Both the position numbers and the translations under genes were made by a program. This document shows, piece by piece, positions 23,092 to 35,454 of a stretch of 64,000 bases of DNA. The notes under the pieces are model-generated. The model searched no databases. It was not told where the DNA came from and saw only the letters and a program-made list of their open reading frames with translations. This stretch comes from Asterella californica. Lineage: Eukaryota; Streptophyta; Marchantiopsida; Marchantiales; Aytoniaceae. Where the stretch lies: positions 25,586,001 to 25,650,000 of the forward strand of contig JAYKYS010000009.1 in the NCBI GenBank assembly GCA_036924285.1, read 5' to 3'. The stretch's first letter is position 1. Every line of letters starts with the position of its first letter.

Positions 23092-23582
23092 TGATGTCAT
23101 TCAGCAATCACAATTGAAGCTCAAAGTGCATCAGTAATCAACAACAGAAAGGGAAATACAGTGAGAATCAAATGTTCTATAAACAGAGAATGCCCTCTCA
23201 TCTCTTCCTTCCGTACTTGACACTCAAGCTGTAACTTATATTCTATAATACAGCAAAGAGAAGAAAGAATTGCAGGGGCATACAGCTCTGAAATCAACGT
23301 TCACTGCAGGGATGGGCTTTGTTCCTATATGATACTCACCTTCCCGTCCGACCATTGCAAACACAATCTCATCCACGTCATGTTGATCTTGAATCCTCGT
23401 TCGACCATGGCAGTACAATCTCATCCTCCTCACGTTGATCTTGAATCTCTTCGCGACGACATGTTGCTCATCTATAACTAGGAAAAATCCCCAGCAACTG
23501 CAATTAATAGGAATGGAAGGCAGCGAGCCCCGGGGCTGGCTGACAGAATTGGGCTGGTTATGCACGACGGAGCAGTGTGACC

Positions 23583-24470
23583 CAGAATTTTGACCAAAGA
23601 TATCGATAGAAACCAGATTTTTGGAAGGTTACTGGGCAAGGTCGACACCAAGTTGCAAAACCAGAAATTCGACACGCAATCCCTCCAAGGCAGGGTGACC
23701 ATTGCAAATCAACTTCTAATGGGGCACTGTTGGCACTACCTTAAAAACCACAGATCAAGAAGTTTGGATCAACAAATTATGGACTTCATCTGGAGTGAAA
23801 CTTTACGTAGGCAAAACACATGGTGAACATAAACTTACAACACCTATCGCAAAATGAAGGGACTTCGACTACTCGAATTCTCATGCATAGGTAATCATGT
23901 TCCCTGCCAAAACGTTCATATGGATGGTTATGCTAGGCACACACCAACTACAACTAATGCTCCGATGGTCACTACAACAAATCTCCAATATCAAGTGGTA
24001 CACAAAAAAACCTCCATAGTATCTGATGCGTCAGTACCAATCCAAAACATCCAAAACAGCTGGTTCAGGGTCAAAAACCTCATTCAATTGCTAGAAATAA
24101 AAGGACAAATGAAATGGGATAATCTACGTCTATGGGGAGAGCAAAGTCCTTCCATGACTGGGAAGATCGGACAACACTGGGAGTGAAAGCTCTTTGGGTT
24201 GCCAATTTTTGTCGAATTGCGAACATTCTTGATACACAAGGATCAACACGATAGTGGAAGAAAATTCAAAGGGAGTTTGGACTTGACCGATGGACAAAGA
24301 AGCAATATGCTGACATCCTCAACTCCTTGCCACCACCACCTAAAAAGCAGAACGATGAACAACTGACCATGTCACGACTGGCTTCACCTCGCATTCTTCG
24401 CCTTCAAGTGCAATGCGTCTGCAACAAGTATTACGAATATACAAATGGTGGTCATACATATAGCAGTAAG
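23583..24470 (+). pseudogene. LINE reverse-transcriptase 3' relic
   Basis: The frame 23590-23826 reads FDTQSLQGRVTIANQLLMG and then IMDFIWSE. This matches the pattern of the region downstream of the RT catalytic core in plant L1-type LINEs (a LAGR-VVAN-like phrase, then I-FIWG). After 23826 the reading breaks into several frames to about 24470. No endonuclease or catalytic YADD box is present, so it is a 5'-truncated dead copy. Family assignment is from motif memory only. Confidence 0.4.
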
Positions 24471-24755
24471 TACTAACGTCTTCTGCGTCCGCTTTCCTTT
24501 ACCAGAAAGCCTCTACTTGAAGATCTACAATCTGCACGCCAACTATCCGCTGAAAAAGGTTCGGCTATCCTACTACGAAGTGTAACAAGACCTAATCGAG
24601 TGCAATGAACACGCCGATAACATACAGAAGGCTCGCTAAAACGAAACTCACGAACACTGGTAACATTTTCGATCGTCAATTTCATTTACTTATTAAACCA
24701 GAAGTCGCCGCGTCCTTGTCGGCAAATAATCGCTAGGAGTACAAAGCTTACAGCA

Positions 24756-27700
24756 TCAATAATCAAACAACGAACTACTGGAGGTCCGTCGAGTAGAAGT
24801 AGTTCTAGCTGGAGAAAAAGATGAAGTTGATGAAAACAAATCACTATTTCCCCTCGAAGACTTCTCCCGTAGTGGACCGAATAATGCATCCTCATTGTCT
24901 TCATCATCATCTCCAAATAGAAGAGATGATAATTTAGAAGCCGATCTTCCAGAGGGTAGCTCACCCTGATCAACGTTGAGATCCGACATCTTCGCAGGTG
25001 ACGCCCTGGGATCCCTTGACGGAAGTGGTGACCGAGTCTTTGCTACCCCCGGAGCTTCCTTAGTTTCATGTCGTCCCCTACTTTCGACATCCAAATCCAA
25101 GTCCCGTTGTGACTTGCTCTTGGCAGGAGAGGTAACATCCACAGCTTCATCTCGTCTTCTGGTCGTGAAAAGATCTAACGGTGGAGAACCAAATTCCTCG
25201 GCTTCATCTTGTTCTCTGGTCTGAAAGGTATCTAGAGGTGGCGTACTCTTCGCAGGTGGAGGAAGTCCCTTTGCCTCTTTGTTCTTCTGAAAATCAATAT
25301 CTCGATCCAATGGTGACTTGGTCTCTTGACGTTTTGCACCAAATAGCGCACCCCTCTGCTTCTGAGGGAAGTCTGCACCAAATAAATCATCCTCGCCATC
25401 ATCGTCGTCAAACAGAGAGGTAAAAGTTCGACCTGTGGGGTGTCCAATCTCGACCACAGGCGAGCTTAAAGCAGTACTCAGTAAGACATTTTCAGATGAT
25501 TTTCTAGGGGGTTCTTGGCTCTGCCGTGGTATAGCTCGTACAGGTAAACTCTGGGAACTTTTCATAGTATGAACTGGAGAAGGAGCACTACGCTTTGAAG
25601 GGCCCTTCGGTCGTAACAAAGTTGTGTGGACTAGTTTTTCTGCATCTGCGGCCACTGAAAGTTTTAATCAACCATACTAAATTATCACGCCGTACTCAAT
25701 CAAGAAAAGACATGTCAAGATAATCCCTACTTTCAGATGCGCCGAACAGCTTGCTTACTATCAGTTTGAATCAGTACTTAGCGAACAAGAGACCAGATTC
25801 TAATCTCCATGACCTCAAACTCTACTCACCATTAGTGTCACTTGAAGTTCCCGCTGCAGATTTGGCGGGTTGGATCGAAGATGGCGACTTAAGTCTGGTT
25901 TGCTCCAAACTAGAACTCAGGCTCTTCACTAACTGCTGTTCCACTGCAATCTCCGTAACCTCTGTATCCGATGAAGATCTTGGCCTGCGTGCGGCATGAC
26001 CGAGACTTAGTGAAAAGCAGTTCTGGTGGTACGCTAAGTTCTGCAGGTTTTTAGCGAAACTTTCTAACCTGGGGACAGAAAACTGGGAATGTGAAGCAAA
26101 CAACACATCTCCAGAACAGGCCAAGTATGCTGGTATTCCTGGTATGCAAAGTAGTAAAGCTGTTATGTACTTTATGGATTGCAAACTCATCTCCGTATGA
26201 TCTCCCTAATGCATGAGAAATCTGAGGTCTAGATCTGAGCACCCGTCCATTAACAGTAGGTGAACACCCTATCCAGGGGAGTTAGAATGGAAGGCGCCAA
26301 ATGAATGTGTGACCAAGGAATAAGTAAGAACTCCTATCATGCCGTGCCTCGATTACGTAATATCTGAGGACAGTAAACGACGGGAGCACAGAGCAAGCAA
26401 CAAACCAAGGTCCAGTCCAAAAATCCAGACACGGGAGTAGATAATGAGCAGATGTGCAGCTACCTAATTATCAGATACACACCAAGCATACTGATCCACA
26501 GTTCCGTGGCACGCGCCACAACCTTGTCTCCGACTTCTTGGGCACCATTGCGATGCTCCAAAGGAACGGTACAATATGACGCCCCAGATGTTAGAACGCC
26601 ATCAGCAGAGGAGTCAGCATAAAGAGGAGAACGAAAGTTAACCGAAGTTAAGACAGATTTCCATCTAAGCAGGTCCTTGTGAGTCAAGAGTTTACATACT
26701 GTCCGGAACATCTGTGGGTGGACCCCCGTCTTTGTGTAGTCGTAGGCCAGTAAACTTGGAAAACAGACTCTGGTTGTCGATTATGGAATATGTAGATAAC
26801 TTCTTAAAGAACAGTAGCACTGAACAAGCGAAGTTTAGAACAGAGGTTAGAATGGCCTAGACGTCCTAGTCTAGAAAAGAAGAGTGTCAGTTGAAGGGAG
26901 TTGAGGAGTACCGATTTAGCGAGTGTATACAGGGAAAGACAGACAGAGGTAATAAAAGAAGAAAAATACTTATGCCAGTGCGTCACTGATGCATTTAGGT
27001 ACTGAGTAGGTGTACACTCAAGAACCTAATTACCACAATATACACTCGGAGCATGCAGCAGAACACACTCCCGTCGCATGCACCTCAACCTGCTCTCTGA
27101 CTTCCTCGGCACCAAAAAGGGAGGGTTACGCTGTAGATGAGTAGGAAAAGTGTTCGACGCTGTAGATGAGTAGGAAAAGTGTTCAAGGAGATGAAGACTT
27201 AACCGACTTATCAGGGTCTTGTCGGTCCAGGAGTTTCTGTTCAGTTCCGGGACATCTGAACGAACTAACTGGCTGAAAACATATGTAGATAACTGCAACA
27301 CCTTATCTTACGAGGATTAACAAAAAGTAATAAGAATAGTAAAACTAAAGTCCAGAATTGTAAAGATAATGAATGAAGCAAGTAGTAGGGCATTATCTGA
27401 GAAGGGGTCATAGATCAATGAGTGTCTGGAGAACGAATTGCACGAAACGAGAAGAAAGATGCAGCAATTGTTTAACTGGATCGCCACCGATCTGTGATGA
27501 CAGGTGAAGTACACATACTCAGTTTCGCTTTGGAAACTTATCAGAACCTCTCCCTACCAGTCCGTGATGGAAGCATATGTACCGGTGTTAAAAAACTTCA
27601 GTGCTGCACTTCAGCAGAGAGTCTGATACGCACCAGCAATTGATTTTGCACTGATTATGTGACCTTTGCCAAACAACTTAAGACATCGGCGTATCGTTAT

Positions 27701-30700
27701 CAGTGCTTGCTTGAACGTGACTTCGAACATTCTTCTTGTGACTTGTGAAATACTCCGACCACGGGTAATGGCCACTAGACATAAGTGGCCATTCAGAACT
27801 ACTCAATTTTCAACGTTCCTTGCACTCCCGACTCTACTACTGCACCAATAGCGGTGCAGGAGGAATCTGGAACCACTGGACTACCGGTGTGTACACTCCG
27901 TGAAAATGGTGACGATGCTACTGTGCAAATTGTAGACTGTATAAACATAACACTCTCAGGGAAAACCTATCAGTAACATAGGAAGCTGATACTATCGGAG
28001 CCAAGATTCGGTCGCATGCAGTCGAAACCCAAAGCAGTTGCCTTGTTGTCCAACTCCTTTTGGGGTCAGCCTGACTCAGTTTCTTTCTGTTGATGATCTA
28101 GTGAAATCCTTCCTGGCTACAACTTAACGGTAAGGACGAATGATGTCCTCTGCGCTAAGTAGCACTACTACACGCGCGAAGTTCCCCCTTCCTCAGATAG
28201 CTGTCTCTTCTGCTTTGTCTTCTTCTCAAACCCGTCCCTGTTTCAAGCAGCGTCCAGCCAGAGCGCGGGGTCATGGTCGAAAGGCTACGGCATGAAATTC
28301 CTAAGGAGTACATCCCGACATCCTCTTCCTCTTTCCTTTCCCCAAGGGCACATGTCCTCGTATCTTCTGCTTGTCATTCGCTACTCACTTCTTAAGGTTC
28401 CTCCATGAGATAGCAACTATTGCTGCCTCTAGCGCGTCTCCGCTTCGCTCCTTCTCTTCGTTCTCTTTAACAGTTTGTTCGATATGTATTCCCAACTAAA
28501 GTCTTTCACTGGAGTGACTTCATTGCTAATCGCGCAAATTCATAGCTTGGAGGACGTTTGGTCGAAAGGTAGTTCATCTCATACTTCTCTCCCATAACAC
28601 TTCCGCATCCCTGAATTTCTTATGCATATTTCAAAATGTAGAGATTCTCGGTGAAATCATCACCTTAGTGCATCTTAAGGAGTAAATCTCTCAGAATCTG
28701 TGCCGACCTCATCAGCATTTCTCTTAGAGAAATTCTCCTCAGACCTTCCCAATCCTCCCAGCCTGTCAGTCTACCAGGTCCGAAGAGAAATCTCTAAAGA
28801 CAAATACAGTGTTCCACCCCCAAACAGGATTACACTGATCAATATCTTGTTCGCCGCGAACATATCTAAACAGTCCTGTGTTTCTAATATGGCCTCAACA
28901 TCAGCTGATCATGTCGTGTAGTTGTGCTCAACCAACTTCTCTAACTCCCTCAGTTTCCTCCTCATCATAGAAGCCCAGTGTGGTTATGATCAGAAATTGA
29001 CAGCAGTGCACCTTTGGCCTAGCTTCTCACACATAGAGACTCACAGCAGAACAGACCATAACAGAGGCAGTAGAGGAAAGCATACTTAAGCCACGAAGAA
29101 TGTATGGAGAACGTCTAACTGCAGAAGTGATGTTCGAAATACAGTGGCTACGTACTTCAGCAACTGTTTGTGAGAAGAACCTCTAACTACACCAGCTACA
29201 CAGAATATTCGGAGTTCGGGATCAAATACTTGCGACTTCAAGTTTCATGAAACGGATCAAAGAATTTGACTCACTGTTTTGCAAGCCATTCGAGTTGTTT
29301 CTGCTCATTCAAGTTATCTTGGATTTTTGCGTTTTCGGGGCAATCATCATCTTCAGTAAATACATAAAGAGAAATAAAGAGGAGAACATCAGTTTGTCCA
29401 ACTATGACCTGAACAACATTCTTCCTGTAAGAAGGTACCCTCGCTGTCCTGGTACTTAACTTAGCAAAAATGAACAACATGATCTATGACCTGTTCAGAG
29501 ATGTCCTTCCCGAGCTCAACACTTGTTGAATATTAAGTATGACTCCAATCATGAAAACTATCGCTGTTCACTCACTCCACAATAAGAGGCAGAAGCATGG
29601 GAGCATTTGGGTACTTCAGAGTAGTCACAAACCTTGAAAGACGGGAAGAGGAAAGATCGTGAGATCCCAAAGAACTTGGAGGACTTCTTTTCACGTCTTC
29701 TTGCACAAGAGCCTCAGAAGGAAGTCCTAGAGACGATGATCTGTTGTACTCGACGGTACTTTGAGCTGCTGGCTTATTCCCATCAATCTCCCGCACAATA
29801 TCTTCCTCATGATTTGATTCTAAAACTTTTGTAGATATTCCCAATCCCTCGATTAATTCTGGAGAGTCTGGTTTTCCGCGTTTGGATACGGCACCATCAC
29901 CATCACTTCCAGAGCTTGACCACGAGTCGGAATCATCGGAAGAGTATACAACCGTCCGGGTAATTGGCCTGATGCCAGCTGCCAGTAAGGACTCGAGATT
30001 GACATGTGGTTCACTGATCTCCTCTTCAGCACCATCTTCCAAATCAATCTTTACCGCTCCAGTGACCATGTTTGCGAGGTCTGGAACGCTTGCAACAAGA
30101 GAAGAACCAAATGACTGCTTCTGGTTGGACTCTACAAAGCTTCCGGACATGTGCTTTCTCGGACCATCTGCGCTACTTTGTAATAAACATGAATCAGAAA
30201 AGTGTTGTTGAGTAATCTTTCGTGTATCACTAGACAGACCGTCACTAGGAGACTGTTTCTGCAAGGGATCTTGAGAGCTTTCAGAAAGGCTAGAACTGGA
30301 AGATAACTTTTCAGTGGTAGTAGGAGTACTTCCTGTTGGACTGGAAGAAGGAATTTCGTTTTGGTTTGCATCAAAAGTACTTCCGGACAGACTAGAACTG
30401 GAAACTTGTTTCTGGAAGCTTTCGGAAGTACTCCCAGAATCAGTACTCCAAGATAACTGTCTTTGAGGTAAATGTCTATCCTCTTTCCCTGCCCTACTCA
30501 CCACCCGGGACAGTGATGAAATATCGGCACTCTTCCGCCTTTCGCGACTAGCTCCTGGTTGTTGTGGACCCTGAGTCTCCTGTGTGACAGCCTCACCTTC
30601 CAGGTCGTCAAAAAGGCCCTTGCTACTACCAGAGGTCCAAGTCCGCAGAACAGGCTCACTGTTGATGCCAGCATCTGTTACCTTCATGCTCAGAGACTTC

Positions 30701-33700
30701 CCAAATAGGTCACCGGCGTCGTCGTCATCGTCACTATCATCAAATAATCCTCCGCGGATTTGAGTAGGAATAGTAGATTTAGAGATAACTTGTCCCTTGG
30801 AAGGATTAGAAGTCTCCGACCTGTCAGAGATGTCATCTGGAACCCTCTCAACAAGAGAAGTTGAAGGATCTGAAATCTCTAGTTTCATGGATCCCTGACT
30901 CTCCGAACTTTTGAACAAGGTACTTACGTCAAGTTTGGGGGACTGTCTAAGAGTTGTGGAGTAAGGCACCCGTGTAGGGGATCTAGACTGATCAGGATCT
31001 AGAGAGCTGGAACTGTGAGAACCTAGGTTTGTATGCTCAGCAGCACCAAGAGATGGTTGTCTCCGGAAAAGTCCTTCAGGAACTGTGGGCTCCGTATTGC
31101 TGCCACGCACATCGGCAACGTCTGAATTGACAGAAACCGTATTGTCTTCATCATCGTCAAACAATCCTCCCGAATTGAAAGGAATGTCTGCTAGACTACT
31201 ATAGTCTAACTGACCGTTCGAACCAGAACTGTTTTGCGAACCCACCTCAGTCGAGTTCTGAGCTTTCAGAAAAAATGGCTTCTTCAAAAGCTCCTCCATT
31301 GTCGCTCTGAGTGGTTGTTGATCCTGTATCAAAACGTATGGAGGACAGATCTATAGAAGACCATGTAGAGAACTCATGTAAAAACAAGCGTGATCCTGTC
31401 ACTGACCAGAACAGCAAATTCTGAGGGCACGTCGCAGCAAATTTTCCCTACAACCTCCCACGGCTTCCTCCAATCTATCAGTGATGTTCTCAGCCGTTGT
31501 ACCTTTGAGACGACAAATTTTGTTAAGCTATCTCACAACATAACGAGACATTTGTTCTCCGGTTCCAAACGAAGGAAATTTTGGAGAGAAGAACATACTC
31601 GACTGAGTTTCGATGGCAGTGAAGAGCTCACACCCACGGAATCTGCAGCGGACTGCACTGCAATCTCACCAGGGACATGGCTCCCTGTCAAGTGCCAAGT
31701 CCCACTCTCACTAGCATCTGTATTCGCAGATATGTCACCAGCATGATGATCCGCACTGTCCGCCGTCGTTGATATGCTCCTGCCAACAAACTTCACACAG
31801 CATGATTTGAGGCCACTCCATGCAACACGCACATTTCTCCTACATAGTTCCATGTACGCTCAAAGTTGTGATATTGATGCTCTTACAGATACTACCGTTA
31901 ACCAGTCAAGCCTAATACGGCGTTTCAAGAACAATAATGCGAAAAGTACCTCGGAGAAGCGTAGAAATTATCAATCGCCACATTTGCAAGGAAGTAATCT
32001 TTATTAGCTTCTTCTCCATATTTGTCAACAGCTTGGGTTGATGAGTTACCGTCATCTATAAAACACAACAGAATTAGGTGCGCTGTTACCAGACTAGCTT
32101 TGAGTGATAGACTAGCTTTGAGCGATGGACTGTCGACCTGGAGGACTAACAAGTTCCACCGCCTTGCGAAGTTGACTACATCTAAGCAGCCCTCAGCTCA
32201 CAATAAGTTCTTCTCTCCCCTATCTCAAAAACATAAGAAGACATCTAGACATACATGGTAAAGACGGATTCCGAAGAGCTGCCTCAAGCATGGCCTTGAA
32301 ATCCAAAGCAGCAGAAACAGCAGGTTCAAAACCTCCTCCCTGCCAAGATCAGACCCAAACTCTTTAGCCGTCATCTTTGTGCGTTCTCAGTATAAGATAT
32401 ATCACGCTATTCGGATATCACGCTATTCGGAGCACAATGGAAACTTGACGCAGACAGACTTCAAAGTAGGTGAGTACACGAACTGGTGTGGAATCCATAC
32501 GCATTTGCCCCAGTTGTCTGCTTAGAGCAGATCAAGCTGCGTTCAGTAGACTGCTCATGATCATGTACCACTTAATACCTAAATTTTCTCGACGGCTGGC
32601 ACTACTGCTTATTCGGAAACGAACGCTATTCTAAATCTCGAAGGGACAAACATTGTTTGAAATCAAATGCCACCTTGGTATCTCCTCTTAGGGAACCTAT
32701 AATCGCTAAGACTGTCGCACGACTTCTAGCGTGAAACTGAACCTGACCTAATACATCTGACGATTTTCAGCAATATACTATGCCACAATCCGAATTAGGT
32801 TAGAATCCTGCACGCAGAGCTGGTACCTGATCACCAACATCGCTTTCAGCTTCCGACCATTCACCTTCTGAGACACTCCCCGCGCCGAGCAATTCTGCCG
32901 CCAGATCAGCTCCTCCTCTCTCCGTGTCGCTGTCTACCTCATAACCATCAAGTAATGAACGCTTGTGCCTTAATCCTGTAAGCATGATTTAAATTCGTCA
33001 GGTACGTCTCTACAAGTCGAACTGTTTTGCCAGATCCTCCCTTAGGTGAAAAATCACTCCTGGAGCTCCTGAAACAATACCACAACAGTTCGAATACAAA
33101 AGGGGGTTGCGCAAGTTAACAACCTGCAAGGCCACAGTGTATGTCCCGAGCAAACTCATCCGTTCCTATGATGTGCGGTACAAGGTGAAGACGTCCATCA
33201 TAATCCAAATTCCTCTGCAAACACCAAATGTGTATCACGGTTAGTCTTAACCAAGTTGTACACTTTTAGCGGAGCCATCACCTTCACGACTTAACCAGCT
33301 CCTTCAGAGCAGAGCCTTTTGCCTTTGGAGTGACTTCTAATTTGTCATCGACACTACGGGAAAACCCTGAAGTTTTTACTGGTAGATGTCTCTTGTCCTC
33401 CAGATTCTAGTCTCTGTGATTCCCTTGGTTGATTTCTGCAGTCTCGGAGTAGTCAGTAGATCCGGAGTAACATTTCCGTCCATTCGTTTGCTTCATTTTA
33501 GTTCCAGACAGGCTTTATCACAGAAGTTCTCCATATCTCTCCAACTCATTCGGCAGATAACTGATGTATTATCCAGCACTGTCTAGAGGACAATACAGCG
33601 AGGGGAAAATTCATATGAAAATGTAGTTGCTGAGCTGAAACTATACCAGCACTTTATTTCGCGACCTGAGCCTGCGGGATGCCTGATCATGTTGGTGATT

Positions 33701-34347
33701 AATCTCTTGAAAAGTTGCCCAAGCGGTTATCACGGCATCCTTGTAGCGAGGAAGGATCTCATCCTCGTAGCTCTCGGTAGGCGCAAGGGAATGCTGAGAC
33801 TCCTTAGCAGGAGTCTCAGCTCCGACTGATTCTGTCTCATCCTCCTCATAGACACGCTGCGAGCAAGACAGGCGTTCGTTCTCTATCAACAAACGAAGTT
33901 GTTCCCAAGACCTACCACCGCCATTGCGCCGGACAAAGGATCTACAATAGAGAGGTCTAATTCTGAGAATTGCGGAGAAAATAGTAGACGGAAAGACTAC
34001 TAACATTGAAAAAAATCCGACTAGAAACAAAATAAACGACAAATATGTGGATAACAATGGCTACAAACTGGTTTGTAACATATTTCTGCATAAGGTCTGG
34101 AAGATTTTTCCCAGCACCGATTCGTCCACTATGGAAAGCCAACGGTGACCAAGACGATAAACGAGGGCTGCCGGATAATCACATTCTCGACAAACTGAGT
34201 ACTCGAAAGACATCGAAAACTGTTGAATGTGTTCTTTAGATCTAACTCAACCGCTCCACATTCGTCAACAAGCTTCTGAACCTCATCTCCAACCACGTCC
34301 ATTCGCTTCATCATCCTCTCTGAGATGCTCTCCAGCCATTCCTGCAG
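24756..34347 (-). CDS. FAM21/WASHC2-like subunit of the WASH complex
   Basis: Thirteen exons on the minus strand join in one frame to 3,987 bases (1,328 codons plus stop): 34347-34183, 33856-33647, 33406-33296, 33214-33124, 33068-33014, 32968-32827, 32339-32255, 32055-31950, 31779-31599, 31502-31407, 31323-29633, 25984-25830, 25654-24756. All introns are GT-AG by eye and phases agree; the 32968 acceptor is the weakest. In FAM21 the N-terminus joins the WASH core and the long acidic tail binds retromer, capping protein and lipids on endosomes. The N-terminal match is LQEWLES...FNSF..LSSTQFVEN then VYEEDE, as in the animal head domain. The tail has LF-acidic repeats (LFDDDDGEDDLFG, LFDDSDDDDDAGDLFG, LFGDDDEDNEDALFG and others) and a capping-protein motif LVHTTLLRPK near residue 1037. 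The protein ends SSSLFDY. The first coding exon (about 40 residues with the start codon) was not found upstream of 34347, so the model is 5'-incomplete. Length is close to human FAM21. Confidence 0.85.
26461..27590 (-). repeat. Diverged tandem duplication, about 560 bp unit, within the intron
   Basis: 26461-26745 and 27024-27300 align over their length, sharing for example CTAATTA, CGACTTCTTGGGCACC versus TGACTTCCTCGGCACC, GTCCGGAACATCTG versus TTCCGGGACATCTG, and ATATGTAGATAACT. The 220-290 bp after each copy is less alike. It may be two copies of an unknown element or a simple old duplication. Confidence 0.55.
27128..27185. repeat. 29 bp perfect tandem duplication
   Basis: The unit at 27128-27156, beginning ACGCTGTAGATGAGTAGG, is repeated at 27157-27185 with at most a last-base difference. 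It lies inside one copy of the larger intronic duplication. Confidence 0.9.
32084..32127. repeat. 18 bp tandem duplication in an intron
   Basis: AGACTAGCTTTGAGTGAT is followed by AGACTAGCTTTGAGCGAT. It lies in the intron between the exons at 32339-32255 and 32055-31950 and has no coding effect. Confidence 0.8.
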
Positions 34348-35454
34348 CTGCAAAATCAATTAGCAGTACCTTATCATTCTCGTGTTTTTAGCAAAGACCT
34401 ACTAAGAGACGACAGTTGGATGTGATCTAACGTACTGCAGTCTGGAGGAATTCAAGCTACGGCAATCAACTAACATCGTCTAAATGAAACTTACCGATAA
34501 ACGCACCGTCAATCAGTGACTGCGTGATTTTCTTGACGAAATGCATATTCTCTGAATTCGCAGGAAAACAGTAAGAAGAGCTGACACTAACCGGTTTTTT
34601 ATTCTCTTGCTGCCGACCATCTTCAGGTCGACAGCAAGAGACCCGAAGATGCTGGCTGGACGATGCAATCTGCAATGCTTCACTTTTATCCATGAGCGCC
34701 TGATACCCGTTAACTGGTTTCTGTATCAATTTCAAAGTGGCGATGATGGTTCACGGCGAAGGAGGCGGGGAACACTACAGAAAGTTGATGACCCAGGACA
34801 GCATCGTCCGGGGTGGAGGAAACGGGTCGGAGCGCCTGTAGATGCGATTAGTAAAAATTCATGAGAAGAGGAGGTGAAGGATAAGCGCAAACGTAAGCAC
34901 CGAGCACAAGTCAGCTACAACCCTTCGCTGCTCGCTTCTCCTCTCACTGCGAGCAGTCGCGCGCTCGACACTTTCATGGTTCGTACAAATTGATATAAAC
35001 TTCATAGAATTATAGCTGGCCAAGATTCTGTGGCCATATATAATTCCATGTATTGGTAGTGTGAATCATCCGCCATCAGAATCGAGCAAATCTTCTGGGA
35101 CTTCCTACCACCGATGGGATCTTGACCTGAGCCTCGTCGAAGCACACAGAACTTAGTACTCGACAACGACAAGCTTTTCAATCCGTCCTCATCATCATCC
35201 CGGTTCTTGGTGCAGTGCTGTACTTTGCTGTACTGCCTTGCCTCTCTTCTCTTCCTTCGCTTCTCATGCCTGGCTGCGAATCATATCCTCCGCGTACCTT
35301 GCTTTCTCTTGCCCTGCCTCTGTCCAGCCGCTGTCGTTCGGGCAGAGTTGTTCATCCTAGAACGCTCCTGCCAACCGTGTGCTTCTTGTCCTGATTGATC
35401 TACAGTACTTTGGGAAGGGCAGCATAGTGTAAATCTGAGTAGAAAGCACAAGAA
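34348..35454 (-). promoter_or_regulatory. Upstream region of the FAM21-like gene, first exon unresolved
   Basis: The missing N-terminal exon, the 5' untranslated region and the promoter should lie here, transcribed leftward. Candidate short starts include an ATG opening MKVSSARLLAV on the minus strand near 34977 and one opening MADDSHYQYM near 35075, but neither gives the expected Trp-Leu-Ala-Ala-Asp-like FAM21 N-terminus with a phase-0 donor. The open frame 34466-34735 has a good GTAAGT donor but the wrong phase. Confidence 0.35.

Larger units (their letters stand above)
20734..23230. other. AT-rich flank with tandem duplications
   Basis: It holds repeat copy B (20827-21010), an AT run at 21382-21400, a perfect 94 bp tandem duplication, a short CCTAGGAAA-rich stretch at about 22640-22686 and a 97 bp tandem array. 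No gene seen. Confidence 0.6.
25985..29632 (-). other. 3.6 kb intron of the FAM21-like gene with a duplicated segment
   Basis: It is far longer than the other introns of the gene (most 50-470 bp). Exon phases on both sides agree (split Arg codon), so no exon is required inside. It contains a diverged tandem duplication and short repeats but no recognisable transposase or nested gene. Confidence 0.6.

Noticed and set aside
31407..31502. Alternative frame of this FAM21 exon reading AENITDRLEEAVGG
   Set aside because: It looks protein-like but its phase does not join to the next exon (it leads to an early stop), while the chosen frame fits both neighbours.
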